NCBI RefSeq assembly: GCF_963678635.1
Contig: NC_087062.1
Location: 70,275,345 to 70,339,344 of the forward strand
DNA: 64,000 nt
Source of the DNA: Symsagittifera roscoffensis
Lineage: Eukaryota; Xenacoelomorpha; Acoela; Convolutidae
Reading direction: 5' to 3'
The position numbers were made by a program, and so were the translations under genes. The notes under the pieces were generated by a model. The model was not told the DNA's origin and searched no databases. It worked only from the letters and a program-made list of their open reading frames with translations. Each line of letters begins with the position of its first letter. Positions within the stretch are counted from its first letter, which is position 1. Below are positions 1 through 9,067 of the stretch, piece by piece.

Positions 1-1008
1 CACTGCAATCCGATGAGTCACGAAAGCTTCTGATCCGATATCCAGCTAGAACGAACTGTATACTCTGATATGCTTTGACATCTGCTTCTTAGGAAATCCA
101 TACAACCTGGCAGTCATGTTGGCTCTGAACCATGATTTTAGTCGTTTTCTGTTCCATATCTATTTCGTTTCCGTTAGAAAGACTTGATCCTACACATTCT
201 CTGGGAAATATCTCGAAATTTTTCATTCAGCTAAGTCCCCCTATTCATTCTTTGGTCGGTACTTCTTGTCATTTTTTCTCTAACATGAGCTTCCAGCCAC
301 CTTATCGTCATCAAAACTCCAACCATTATTATTGGTATCCTTATCGTTGATATCAAGGACACCTAGAACCTGAGCAGCACTACTTGCTTCCAATCAAAGC
401 AGAAATCTTTCATATCTTCTTCGATGAAAGTATTGTAAGCTGTTTCGACGATTCTCGACTTAAATGGGTTTAACTTCTTTCTGGTCGGTCCACAGTAATC
501 ACTGAAATTCGTTCGAGAGCCTATGCTTTTTGTTGGAGAGTCTTCTGATTTCATTCATCCTCCTCAAAGCTTTCAAATCATTTTATTCGTTTTCTTATAT
601 TGGCGCTCAGCCGTTTGCTCTAATGGATTTCCACAAATGCTTGTATTAGTTGCGTTTGTTTTGGCTCGCGCAAGTCGTTAGCGCTGGTGTCAATATTTGT
701 TCCAACATGAGCCTGATAAAACAGAGAGTTTCTCTCCGCTTTGCGCACTCCCTTGGTGCTTTTCCGCTAGTAATCAAATTTTTTAAATGCATCTTAGATG
801 TTTCTTAGATGAAGTTTCTAAGAGCACTTTTTGTTCCTTTCTCTCCTTCTTTCTCTGAATCATACTCATCCCTGGTCAATCCCGCAAAGTACCAGGTAAT
901 TCTGAGCTGCAATTCAGTCCTGAGATACGACACAGCTAAGAGAGCATAAACTTTCGTGGTCGTTCTTTTTCCTGTCTCTAAGTAACCTAACATACTTGCT
1001 TCCAAAAC
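1..1008 (-). pseudogene. 3' part of an older, diverged relative of the giant element
   Basis: Minus-strand translation across several frames gives pieces matching the C-terminal part of the intact-order element: IMVGVLMTIRWLEA against its ILVVSAMLALRWMEE, and MSKHIRVYSSF plus HRIAV against its MRKHQKEYRQF and HRNAI. Numerous stops show it is dead. It continues beyond the window's left edge. With the AAACT target site removed, it joins directly to 23500 and onward, so the giant element landed inside this relic. Confidence 0.65.
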
Positions 1009-1013
1009 AAACT
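1009..1013. repeat. Target-site duplication AAACT (left)
   Basis: AAACT directly precedes the left LTR and is repeated exactly after the right LTR. Five bases is within the 4-6 bp range made by LTR-element integrases. Together the two copies prove the outer boundaries of the insertion. Confidence 0.92.
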
Positions 1014-1906
1014 TGTAACAGTCGCCTACTTCAGTCACATATGAGGCTTAAGAAAAACAGGCCCTATAACCATTGGCTCAAGAGTCAGGGACACTATCTT
1101 TTGTGTTTTTCTACCTCAAGAACGGTCGGAGCCAATTCGGTTCGCTTGCGACATGAGACTAGAACCCGTTACAGCTTAAAGGCTACTACCAAAATATCCC
1201 CCACTCTAGAAAATAAGAACGTTCCCATACTTAGGTCTCAAAATACCCAAATTACACGAACGCCGTTAAAAACAGGGTCGGAACAATCCGTTAACTTACT
1301 TTTTATTGGACAGTGGAACTTTGATCCATTTCAGATGGATCAACCTAAAACTCGCCTTATCTCAACGTAACAATCATAAAACACACTCGAGAAATTTAAA
1401 TTAGGGACTCACATGTTGATGCACTCGAGTACAAGGAGTAATTAAGTTGGTAAGCAACTCAAGAATTAGGTAATATACTAGATAAGTTTAATACTGGTCA
1501 GTTTTGGTAACAGAAGTAAGTTCTGGCTCTAGAATTTGAGTTTTTGTGTGAACCATTGGGACACTCAAGCTGTCCACCTTTCCATCGAAGGTTCACTCTA
1601 GTTTGTTCCGAATAATAGTTCTCTCTTCTCTTTATTATCTCTCTTCCTATTCCGGAATAAGACAGCTCTACTCGTGTCCTATTTTATATCTGGAAATTGC
1701 GAATAGCAATTTCCTGCTGTTTTTCTTGAGTATTTTCCCGCAATTGTAAATTCGGATGTTCTGATTTTTCGCTTTTTGTTTTCAGTTGGTACGAGAAAAC
1801 TGAGCATGACAGGCTCCATTCGAAGTTTTGAAATTTAAAACGTTACTCCAAAATTACGTATTTTCGTGTCTCTCAAGGTCAAACTTCCAGACATGACCGA
1901 CTGGCA
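1014..1906 (-). repeat. 3' LTR of the giant element (893 bp)
   Basis: This is the left-hand copy of the direct repeat, downstream of all element ORFs on the minus strand. It has the same TG/CA ends as the other LTR. It retains a TATAAAAT motif at 1681-1688 (minus) and an AATAAA about 46 nt further on. Confidence 0.95.
1631..1636 (-). terminator. Candidate polyadenylation signal AATAAA in the 3' LTR
   Basis: On the minus strand this reads AATAAA, 46 nt downstream of the TATA-like box, as expected if it falls in R. In the other LTR the matching site is AACAAA. Another AATAAA exists near 1299 on the minus strand, so the functional one is uncertain. Confidence 0.35.
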
Positions 1907-1916
1907 CATACTCCCC
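1907..1916 (-). promoter_or_regulatory. Candidate polypurine tract
   Basis: Immediately before the 3' LTR the minus strand reads GGGGAGTATG. The position is right for plus-strand priming, but the tract is short and has two pyrimidines, so support is mainly positional. Confidence 0.35.
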
Positions 1917-2417
1917 GGACTCAAGATCGATGTCCTCATCGCGTGCTGTCTTTGTCAGTGAATCCCCAGAAGCCCGAGTGTCACTCAAGATACAGTGCCA
2001 GTGGTCATTTACAGAAGTTTGCAGCAGACTTAAGTTTATCTACCTTCCAAAATTCACGACCATATAAAATTTTCACACTATCGCTAAACAGCAATCAAAT
2101 CTGCACACACCTGCACCTTATGAATTCCCGCTTTTTAAGCTGGTGATTTAAAATTTCTTTTGTCCTATTCAATCAGGAAATTGTCATGCAGCATTTTGAT
2201 TTATATAATAGATCTAGCATATTAATAACAATATCTTATTTGTTAAAATTTCTTTTGCGTGAACCCAGATTTCATCCGAGTTCACCCTCGAGCCCCCTCC
2301 CTCTCAAGACTCAAGACTCTAGAATTTTCCTTTTGAGCCACTGGCTCACCTCGTGTTCTTCGCCCTCGAGGTACCCGATCCAGCTACTTTTGACACTGTG
2401 ATCTGCTCCAATAGTGC
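1917..2417 (-). other. Element 3' untranslated region
   Basis: About 500 bp between the last ORF stop and the 3' LTR. It is CT/AG-biased at 2270-2400 and otherwise AT-rich. No coding frame or further domain is visible. Confidence 0.7.
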
Positions 2418-2945
2418 TTATTCGTCATCGGAGCTGATCACTATCTCCTCCCAAGCCTTCAGCTGTTCATAGGATCGCATCCACTCCCTTTGCTCTTGCA
2501 ATCTCTTCGCTTGATTCGGTAAGCTCTTCACCTTCGACTCCCGGTTCAAACAGAAGGAATTGTGAAGACTCAGGCTTACATTTTTCGCCAGGTCCTCCTC
2601 CAGTATTGACTCCCTCGCTCTAGTGTTATCTCTGGATACTCTACCCACTCTTTTCCACCCCGTCGTGATCGCATTTCGATGGGTCAGCAGAGGTCTCTTG
2701 AAGGCATCTGGTCCCATCTCGGCCTGGAATTGTCGATATTCCTTTTGATGTTTCCTCATGTGATCCTTCGTCGCTACGTATAACCAGGATGTTAACGTCG
2801 CGCGAAACCAAGGAAAGAATCTCAAGCGGCTCCACACGTGTCTGACTTCCATTGGTATGGCAAACACCTTGCATGCTGTCTCGAACAACTCAAGTCTCCT
2901 GCTGTAATCTATCGCGTGAATCGACTCTGCTGTAGGCGTCTTCGA
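2418..2945 (-). CDS. Downstream ORF, part 12: C-terminus of the giant protein
   Basis: Same frame as the two previous pieces, beginning after the TAA with TAESIHAIDYSRRLELFE. It contains FFPWFRATLTSWLYVATKDH and MRKHQKEYRQFQAEMGPDAF and ends in an acidic tail (IVISSDDE) at TAA. The left relic has a diverged match near 20-110 (MSKHIRVYSSF). This is likely the natural end of the element's last ORF. Confidence 0.65.
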   Translation of the reverse strand, partial: SKTPTAESIHAIDYSRRLELFETACKVFAIPMEVRHVWSRLRFFPWFRATLTSWLYVATKDHMRKHQKEYRQFQAEMGPDAFKRPLLTHRNAITTGWKRVGRVSRDNTRARESILEEDLAKNVSLSLHNSFCLNRESKVKSLPNQAKRLQEQREWMRSYEQLKAWEEIVISSDDE

Positions 2946-2948
2946 TTA

Positions 2949-3098
2949 TCGATACTTTGCTATGTTTTCTTCCATCCATCGCAGAGCCAGCATTGCGCTC
3001 ACCACCAAGATGGTCACTTTTTGTTGATGCTCGGGTAATCCCAACGACCTGATTTCTTCTACATCCCAGATCAGGTAGAGATAGGCTTGGTCTGGGTA
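2949..3098 (-). pseudogene. Downstream ORF, part 11 (in-frame segment between two stops)
   Basis: In the same frame between TGA 3099-3101 and TAA 2946-2948, the readable sequence includes QQKVTILVVSAMLALRWMEE. A similar block (IMVGVLMTIRWLEA) is seen in the left relic at about 290-335. The similarity supports this frame over the overlapping 80-residue ORF at 2890-3132. Confidence 0.55.
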
Positions 3099-3308
3099 TC
3101 ACACTGTCTGCGCCAGACAGTGGCATGGACACTCCCCGTGTGTGAGGTCGATGCTCCTAAGATTGCGTTCTCCCGAGGCTTCCAGGAGAGGCTCAAGTTC
3201 CATCATCTTCTCGTGTATCACGTCGACTTCTCCCAAGTTAGGGGCACCTACCATGGGTTTCCCAATCACGTTTTGTCTCTCGAGGTCACTTGTATTTTCG
3301 CTCTGCAA
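3099..3308 (-). CDS. Downstream ORF, part 10 (fragment)
   Basis: Short frame with NLGEVDVIHEKMMELEPLLE, ending at TGA 3099-3101. The same frame continues after the stop as YPDQAYLYLIWDVEEIRSL, so this is one more broken piece of the same large protein. Confidence 0.5.
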   Translation of the reverse strand: MQSENTSDLERQNVIGKPMVGAPNLGEVDVIHEKMMELEPLLEASGERNLRSIDLTHGECPCHCLAQTV

Positions 3309-3310
3309 GC

Positions 3311-4297
3311 CTAGAAGTTCTTCACCCCAGATCCCCAGATTTCACTCAAGTCATCCCTTTGTTCTTTAGGCACTGTTCCTCGGACCTTCCTCAACAGCTT
3401 GTGTGAATGATGTGACATCCGAGCTAGTCTTACACATTTGGGCACTGAGAAGGCTTTGTCTATCAATACCCTCTGGCTGGACACTTCTACCATCGCCATG
3501 TGTAATGGATAGTGGCTGCCACATAGGTTGGCCATCACTGACCCCACTAGGGACTTCGCATTTAGAGGCAGTTCATAGGCTTCGATCATGGGAAATCCCA
3601 TATCCGCTTCGAGTCCAACCTTCCAACTCTTGATGTGTTTCTGGGTCACTTGCAACACTCCGGGCCATGACTCCACGCTCAACGCGGTCACCAAGTGGTG
3701 TTCTGACTCCAGCCTCTCCAGTGACTGGAGACTACACATTCTTGAGAAGAATCCCAGAGCTGTTGCTAGGTTTACAGTGGTAATCGCGTAACACTCAGCC
3801 ACTATCTGTATCTCACTTTTCTCCCTTTCGGTGATATCTTCAAACCAGGTGACTAGGTCTTCTTTCTGGAAAGACTGTATCCTGACGCACGATCGTCCAT
3901 CACAGGTGTGCTCGCCATTCCCACATGCCGAGTCAAGACAACTGCCCGGCTCCATCTTCTTTACCGACCCTGTTCCACTCGTCATCTCACTTGACTCCTT
4001 CATATGAGGCAGGATCAGTCTATGTACTATACTCAAGGTCGCTAAATCTTCATCCTCTGTCGGCGCCAATCTCACTCGCTCAGTGACTTCCTCGATCAGG
4101 CTCGCATGGGGACGTGGACACCAGGAGGGCCTGAGCAATTTCCACACCACTCCCAGATTCGCGGTCAACATGCCGTTCCCGTTACCCATTTTTAGTTCTA
4201 CTCTTTTACTTGAGCGTGGCACACTTATTACTTCCGGTGTTCTCTCGAGAATCAAACCTAGACTAGGTCTCTCTCTTTCCACAGGGTCTATCTCCAT
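3311..4297 (-). CDS. Downstream ORF, part 9: unknown domain with Cys cluster
   Basis: The first ~40 residues come from the duplicated DNA. The genuine continuation includes GMLTANLGVVWKLLRPS, a Cys-containing stretch (CLDSACGNGEHTCDGRSC at about 120-137) that could be a small disulfide or metal module, and a long helical region (ECYAITTVNLATALGFFSR, SWKVGLEADMGFPMIEAYE). It stops at 3311, and the next frame continues without a gap. The function is not recognisable. Confidence 0.6.
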   Translation of the reverse strand: MEIDPVERERPSLGLILERTPEVISVPRSSKRVELKMGNGNGMLTANLGVVWKLLRPSWCPRPHASLIEEVTERVRLAPTEDEDLATLSIVHRLILPHMKESSEMTSGTGSVKKMEPGSCLDSACGNGEHTCDGRSCVRIQSFQKEDLVTWFEDITEREKSEIQIVAECYAITTVNLATALGFFSRMCSLQSLERLESEHHLVTALSVESWPGVLQVTQKHIKSWKVGLEADMGFPMIEAYELPLNAKSLVGSVMANLCGSHYPLHMAMVEVSSQRVLIDKAFSVPKCVRLARMSHHSHKLLRKVRGTVPKEQRDDLSEIWGSGVKNF

Positions 4298-4316
4298 TAT
4301 CCTCTCTGTCCAGAAC
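4173..4316. repeat. Local direct duplication, copy 1
   Basis: 144 bp repeated exactly or nearly so at 4339-4482 (offset 166). Since 166 is not a multiple of three, the duplication shifts the reading frame of the downstream ORF. Confidence 0.92.
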
Positions 4317-5135
4317 CAAACCGTTCCCGAGAATCAAACCGTTCCCGTTACCCATTTTTAGTTCTACTCTTTTACTTGAGCGTGGCACACTTATTACTTC
4401 CGGTGTTCTCTCGAGAATCAAACCTAGACTAGGTCTCTCTCTTTCCACAGGGTCTATCTCCATTATCCTCTCTGTCCAGAACTTCAGCAGCTCCGCCACC
4501 TCATAGTTTCTATGGGCACCTCCAGCTTCTAAGTCTAAGAAAGGGTTGTATGCCATCCCCATCACTCCAGACACATACTGATACTCTCCCTTCTTGTTGA
4601 GTTTCAAGTACTCTCCTGAAGAAGCCAAGTTACGGTGAACGTCGTGTTTCTCCTCGAACTTCTTGTTGTAGAATCTCCGTATCTCATCTAACTTCCTGTG
4701 GCTCTCTAGAGATTGCCTAGAACCATCCTCCTTTTCTATCCCAGTACTCTGGTACACATTCAAGATGACTGTGGAGACTCTCCTTTCCAGCGTCTTGCTT
4801 CCAATTGCTCTCTGGTGACATGCTAGGATGGTACTGTCAGTCATCATCGACATTGTCCATCTCAAGAAACAGGTAGCATCTTTCTTCCTTGCCAGGCTCA
4901 AGCCTGAGTTGTCCCTAGCAACGTGCTGCATCAGCATTCGATATACCTCTAGATTCTTGCCTCCCAACTTCAACTTGTCGTACGAAGTCAGTGTCTCTAA
5001 CTCTATCCCCAACAGGCTCCACGCGAACATCAGTTGTCCTGCGGTCCTAATGAAGGGATTCGCCATCAACGACGATGCCGATGAGGATGTTCTCATCGCT
5101 TCTTCAAAAAATGATCCTTTAACAAGTTCTGCCAA
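4263..5135 (-). CDS. Downstream ORF, part 8: helical domain interrupted by a local duplication
   Basis: Predicted mostly helical, with LMANPFIRTAGQLMFAWSLL, YRMLMQHVARD and RRVSTVILNVYQS. The end of the frame, from MEIDPVERERPSLGL on, is repeated at the start of the next ORF because of a 166-bp offset duplication of the DNA. After the duplication this frame runs into nonsense and stops. No family is recognised. Confidence 0.6.
   Translation of the reverse strand: MAELVKGSFFEEAMRTSSSASSLMANPFIRTAGQLMFAWSLLGIELETLTSYDKLKLGGKNLEVYRMLMQHVARDNSGLSLARKKDATCFLRWTMSMMTDSTILACHQRAIGSKTLERRVSTVILNVYQSTGIEKEDGSRQSLESHRKLDEIRRFYNKKFEEKHDVHRNLASSGEYLKLNKKGEYQYVSGVMGMAYNPFLDLEAGGAHRNYEVAELLKFWTERIMEIDPVERERPSLGLILERTPEVISVPRSSKRVELKMGNGNGLILGNGLVLDREDNGDRPCGKRET
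4339..4482. repeat. Local direct duplication, copy 2
   Basis: Copy of 4173-4316. The 22 bp between the copies are built from words found inside the unit (AAACCGTTCCC and GAGAATCAAACC), as if made by repeated template switching. Confidence 0.92.
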
Positions 5136-5719
5136 GTTCTCTTCAGTTGGCTTCCCAATTCTAATTTATTGATATCAGCCTTCTGCTGGGTAGCCCAGTT
5201 GCATCGTTTGCATGACACTCCACTGTCGAGCTTCTTCAAGCAGTCTTCCAATTTCTGCAATGTTTCCAGAGCCACCCACCACGGTCGGGCGGTGTTCCTC
5301 GTTTTATTTTTCTCAAGAGGATCGCTAGCCACTTGCTTCCCGGTAGCCTGGTGTTCATTTGAGACCCATTCTTTGCCGACGTCCACTTCCCAGGTCTGCC
5401 CGCTCGTCGAACCTCGCTTCATTTTTATTCTCTGAGGCTTGAAGTCTTCTTCCGTTGTTGAGCTGGTGGGGATCTCCATCTCCTTTTCTACGTCGAGCAG
5501 TTTCCTCGGCTCGTAGCTACTCTTGTAGGCTGCTGTCTTCCATCGTGCCAGAATCATGGGGGCCGTCTCTCTCAAGTTTTTCTCCGAGACCGCATCCACT
5601 GAAGGACTGCCCAATCCCTCCACGTCTCTCTTCCTCTTGCGAGACCTCACGTCTTTACTCGGGGGCGTTGTCGTTATCATCACTGATTCGACTTCCTTGT
5701 GTCCGTCCAACCCTTCCAA
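5093..5719 (-). CDS. Downstream ORF, part 7: basic/acidic region of unknown function
   Basis: This overlaps the end of part 6 by 40 bp in a different frame. It starts with Thr/Pro sequence and a RSRKRKRD patch that could be a nuclear-localisation signal. It then has mixed charged sequence, ARPWWVALETLQKLEDCL, and a Cys pair (SCKRC). The frame stops at LKDHFLKKR, while the adjoining frame continues with a sensible sequence (LAELVKGSFFEEAM), indicating another indel near 5115-5135. Confidence 0.55.
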   Translation of the reverse strand: MEGLDGHKEVESVMITTTPPSKDVRSRKRKRDVEGLGSPSVDAVSEKNLRETAPMILARWKTAAYKSSYEPRKLLDVEKEMEIPTSSTTEEDFKPQRIKMKRGSTSGQTWEVDVGKEWVSNEHQATGKQVASDPLEKNKTRNTARPWWVALETLQKLEDCLKKLDSGVSCKRCNWATQQKADINKLELGSQLKRTWQNLLKDHFLKKR

Positions 5720-6894
5720 CTCTTGCCTCCCCCTGCTCGATCCTTAAGGATATTAGTACTTTTAATTATTTTACTAGTTTCGATCTTATCCCCCCTTGCA
5801 TGTTCAATTATTTTATCGTCAGTTTTTTGTTTCGGAGTAGAGCTGTCTTCACATTTGTCTTCTCTGGTCTTTCGTGGTGCCTTCCTCAACTCGACCATCT
5901 TGCTCAGCAGCTCTCCCCTAGCTTTCTCCTCCAGACCTGTCCCCATCGGGATAGGTTCTCCGAACTTCACCACCGTGTCCCACAGCTCCTCCTTAAAATC
6001 GTCCATTGTGGTGTCGTCGTCCACTTCTCGATTAAAATCGCTCAAGAATCTTCGCCAAGCATCCGCATCCAGAGTGCCTAGGAAGGCATCCTTGTTTCCC
6101 TCAAAGGTGTTCTTCTCCCTTTTCTCCGCACTCAGGAAGATCATTCCCATGTGGGGATTCTCGCTCGTCAGTGGCAACTCTAGGTTCTTGCGGGGAGATG
6201 AGGTCAAAGGTGGCGTGGGGGTGTCTGCCCAACTTTCTCCACTCAGATCTTTCAACAGTTCGTGCGTAGTGAACTCTTCCTCTGATGGCTTCGGCTCCGG
6301 TGTATTTCCCACCTCCATATCCTCTCCTGCCTCACTGAGAGTTTCATCCATGCTCTCCTCCCCCGATTCTGCTTCCCTTCTCTCAAGAATCCTTCTGAAT
6401 CGATCTTCTACGGGACCACTCCTTTTATCCCCAGGGGTGCCCACTGATAGGGGTGATGGTGTAGCTGGACCCGTTTCCTTATACTCTGTCAGAGCCACAT
6501 GCAATGGGCCTGCTGCATCCAGCTCCTTTCCCTCCTGTCTCCTTTCCACCTGCTCTTGTCCATAAGGTGCCCGGTATTTCCTTGTGGCAAACAGCATATC
6601 GTCTGCTTTCAGTGCGATATGCCCTTCATTCACTATCATCCTGTCATCGTCCCACACCGGCAACTTGTTCTCTAGACCTGCCACGCGGGAATTCTCAAGA
6701 TCTCTTGTCCATCTGCTGTCAGGGGATTTAGGTTCCAGAACTTGGGATAGGTTTCGATGGGGCCTTCGCGCTTGCCTCCCATCCTGCACTGCAGTTGTCC
6801 TCGAAAACTGTACACCACCAACTCCGGATCCTTCACCTTTCCGAGGAGCATCGTGTTGCTCATCTGTGCCCTTAGCACCTCCTGCTGACACCAA
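5680..6894 (-). CDS. Downstream ORF, part 6: acidic linker and unknown domain
   Basis: Only the part from about 6690 downward is likely genuine (from RVAGLENKLPVWDDD). The first ~68 residues are a shadow of part 5. The sequence then becomes acidic and Ser/Pro/Glu-rich (residues ~140-250), followed by a helical charged block (DADAWRRFLSDFNREVDDD) and a basic tail. It overlaps the next frame at 5680-5719. No recognisable catalytic motif is present. Confidence 0.6.
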   Translation of the reverse strand: MVSAGGAKGTDEQHDAPRKGEGSGVGGVQFSRTTAVQDGRQARRPHRNLSQVLEPKSPDSRWTRDLENSRVAGLENKLPVWDDDRMIVNEGHIALKADDMLFATRKYRAPYGQEQVERRQEGKELDAAGPLHVALTEYKETGPATPSPLSVGTPGDKRSGPVEDRFRRILERREAESGEESMDETLSEAGEDMEVGNTPEPKPSEEEFTTHELLKDLSGESWADTPTPPLTSSPRKNLELPLTSENPHMGMIFLSAEKREKNTFEGNKDAFLGTLDADAWRRFLSDFNREVDDDTTMDDFKEELWDTVVKFGEPIPMGTGLEEKARGELLSKMVELRKAPRKTREDKCEDSSTPKQKTDDKIIEHARGDKIETSKIIKSTNILKDRAGGGKSWKGWTDTRKSNQ

Positions 6895-7163
6895 TTAAGT
6901 GTCGTTCCATCTAGTACGCTTATGAGGCTCACGTGGGTTACTGAGTGTCGATAAGCTTTCACCAGAGGATCTGGGAACGCGAACGTGACAGACGGTCCAT
7001 AGATACAGGTTACGACTTCCCCTAGCCCCCGGATCATCCCCATGGGGTCCGATCTCATGGCCAGGCATAGGTCCGTCAATAGAGGCATGCCCCCATTCAC
7101 TTTCCTCCACTCCTCTCTTGTCTTCGGGCTTTTTTCTTCACCAGTCAGGTGCCGGTTCTGCAT
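6672..7163 (-). CDS. Downstream ORF, part 5: conserved family-specific domain, unknown function
   Basis: The frame is open upstream to about 7230. It has a well-formed domain with GGMPLLTDLCLAMRSDP, EVLRAQMSNTMLLGKV and PKFWNLNPLTADGQE. The same three blocks occur, diverged, in the relic units near 24690-25390, so the segment is selected in the family rather than a chance ORF. A frameshift near 6690 moves the continuation to the next frame. No known fold is evident to me. Confidence 0.65.
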   Translation of the reverse strand: MQNRHLTGEEKSPKTREEWRKVNGGMPLLTDLCLAMRSDPMGMIRGLGEVVTCIYGPSVTFAFPDPLVKAYRHSVTHVSLISVLDGTTLNWCQQEVLRAQMSNTMLLGKVKDPELVVYSFRGQLQCRMGGKREGPIETYPKFWNLNPLTADGQEILRIPAWQV

Positions 7164-7189
7164 CAGTAGGTACTGTATCAGCAGCGTCT

Positions 7190-8536
7190 TTAGCCCGGCA
7201 GCACACTTATACGAGTAGGTGTCAATACTCGAGTGTGTTTTGTTTTTCCCATCGCCAGAGGCTCTCCGTATTTCATCAGTCGGTGAAATGACACCAGTTC
7301 CCCGTGGGTTAGAAGCACCAATGTCAAGTATCCGTCTATCCGGAGGGTGTCCACGCCCCGACTGAACATGTATGCTGGGCCCATATTAAACACGTACCTT
7401 GGGTAAACCAGGTACAGTGCCAGCAACAGACTGATGGGCATATTCAATACTTCCTGTATGAAGGCTTTAAAGATGGTCTCTTTCGCGCTATACACTTCGG
7501 TCAGGAACTCCCTTCCCCAACAAGGACTCAAGAACTCAAGAATCTCGTGCTCCCTCCAGAATCCTCCAATCGTGACTTCGTTGGCTGCTGTGACGAACCT
7601 GCCAACCGTCATCTCCCTTTTCTCGGCCACCCCCAGCTGCTCCTCAAGAAAATCCCAGATCTGCTTCACCAGAAGCGGAGCATCTTCTCTCGTCTTCTCC
7701 GTGGCGTTCTCCAGCCTTGGCGTCAGGAAGGGCCACCTGCCTCCCTCTTGTGTCAGTCGATACACTATCGACTCCAGCTGCTTCTCCGATGCGGCCACGT
7801 TCTTCCTCTCGTTGCTCGGCCCTCTAGATTTACTGGTGGAGCTTGTGATGGTCACATCCATGCTTCGAAACCACAGACTGGCCGTCAGGTGAGTCGCCAC
7901 TGGATGATCGTCCCCTATAATCGGACTGAGCTTGAGTTGCCTAGCGAAGTTAGAAATCTCCAGCAAGAGGACCTCGTCCAATACGATGAGGATGTCGGCC
8001 AACTCGTTAAAGCCCCTCAACGCGTGGGACACATCCTCCCACGCCGCCGCGAGTTCCGAACTGCGAAGTCTCAAGTTCGTAGGTTCCAGTTCCCGATTGG
8101 GAGCTGCCATCAGAATACGCCATTCATTCCCTTCTGCTATCAAGATCAAGATCGCATACACAAATTGCAGAGCGGGAGGCATGCTCGCGTACCCGGGGGA
8201 CGTCGTGAACGCCACTTTTGTCTTGGAGCCAAATCGTGAGGCAACGTTCTCTTGTACTTCATTCATGGCTGCAAATAATGTCTGGATGGCTTCCCAGATC
8301 TTCTTCGGCGTAGGTTCATCACCCTTGAGCTGCTCAAGAAACCCCGTCGCATGCAAGTGATCGTTCATCCCTGCAAACAGCAGTAGCTCAGGCTCGCAAG
8401 GCATCTCTGATTTCACGGCCACCACCAGGGTTAACATCTGGTTTAGCTCCGCTCCTGGCAATGAATATATCAGAGTTTCCGGCCAGTACAATTTGGGAGA
8501 CGTCCCCTCGAAGTCCGATCCCGCCACGATGACCAC
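7190..8536 (-). CDS. Downstream ORF, part 4: second SGNH-like domain and helical region
   Basis: The first codon is GTG. The frame is open further upstream to the TAA at 8633 (ANDPRYGKPCGN precedes it), so this is a continuation. Residues 1-190 follow an SGNH-like pattern: VIVAGSDFEG where block I should be, SLPGAELNQML like block II, LLFAGMNDHL at ~52-61 like block III, then VAFTTSPGY and DDHPVATHL at about 210. The block I Ser-Asp order is swapped, so catalysis is doubtful. Residues ~230-448 are mostly helical with a hydrophobic stretch near SLLLALYLVYPRYVF. The frame ends by frameshift near 7220, and a nearby frame carries on at YKCAAGLKTLLIQYL. Confidence 0.65.
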   Translation of the reverse strand: MVIVAGSDFEGTSPKLYWPETLIYSLPGAELNQMLTLVVAVKSEMPCEPELLLFAGMNDHLHATGFLEQLKGDEPTPKKIWEAIQTLFAAMNEVQENVASRFGSKTKVAFTTSPGYASMPPALQFVYAILILIAEGNEWRILMAAPNRELEPTNLRLRSSELAAAWEDVSHALRGFNELADILIVLDEVLLLEISNFARQLKLSPIIGDDHPVATHLTASLWFRSMDVTITSSTSKSRGPSNERKNVAASEKQLESIVYRLTQEGGRWPFLTPRLENATEKTREDAPLLVKQIWDFLEEQLGVAEKREMTVGRFVTAANEVTIGGFWREHEILEFLSPCWGREFLTEVYSAKETIFKAFIQEVLNMPISLLLALYLVYPRYVFNMGPAYMFSRGVDTLRIDGYLTLVLLTHGELVSFHRLMKYGEPLAMGKTKHTRVLTPTRISVLPG

Positions 8537-8632
8537 CCTCGCTGCGGCTGGGTCTGCCCTGTCATAAACAGCTAAGGTTTTGGCCAGCTGCGTATTCCCG
8601 CAGGGTTTCCCGTATCTGGGGTCGTTGGCTAA

Positions 8633-9049
8633 TTACATCTCTCTCGGATCCATCAGCTTGTCCTTCACCCTCAACTGTGCTGGAGTGGCCACTCTAATCC
8701 TGGCAATGCTGGTTCGGTGTTTGGGAGGCTCCACCACGAATCCCGGATTCCCTAATGACTTCAGAGGTCTATAGTTTATAGGTCCCATCACCGATTTTGT
8801 GAGAATCCCAGTCAGATCCGCCGTCTCCGTCATTTTGGCTCTCGAGAAGTGTGTCTCGTGAGCCTTCAGCCAGTCCACGCACTGGAGTCTACCCAAGTCT
8901 TCGTGCGACACCTGCTCACGACCCAAAGCTTTCGCTAACTCTAGCCTGCACTCCAGGTCTTCCAAGTCCAGCTCCTTGACCTTCTCCACATACTTCGACC
9001 TGCTGGTCTCCGCTGGTCTCTCCGGCTTCTTCTTCTCCGCCACCACCAC
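8633..9049 (-). CDS. Downstream ORF, part 3: helical linker region of unknown family
   Basis: This is the same frame as the SGNH C-terminus beyond the TAG. It contains an N-terminal Lys-rich segment, a charged helix (VKELDLEDLECRLELAKAL) and a region with NPGFVVEPPKHRTSIARIR. The last part is also recognisable in the diverged relic near 26700-26880. It ends at TAA 8633-8635, and the same frame then continues without change into the following domain. I do not recognise a function. Confidence 0.65.
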   Translation of the reverse strand: MVVAEKKKPERPAETSRSKYVEKVKELDLEDLECRLELAKALGREQVSHEDLGRLQCVDWLKAHETHFSRAKMTETADLTGILTKSVMGPINYRPLKSLGNPGFVVEPPKHRTSIARIRVATPAQLRVKDKLMDPREM

Positions 9050-9067
9050 TGAGGATATTATCGATCC

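Noticed and set aside
2890-3132. 80-residue minus-strand ORF
   Set aside because: The overlapping frame with two stops matches the relic and joins the neighbouring segments, so this frame is the shadow.
5455-6565. Plus-strand ORFs of 208 and 288 residues
   Set aside because: Antisense shadows of the minus-strand downstream ORF, with Ser/Pro/Leu-rich composition and no domain.
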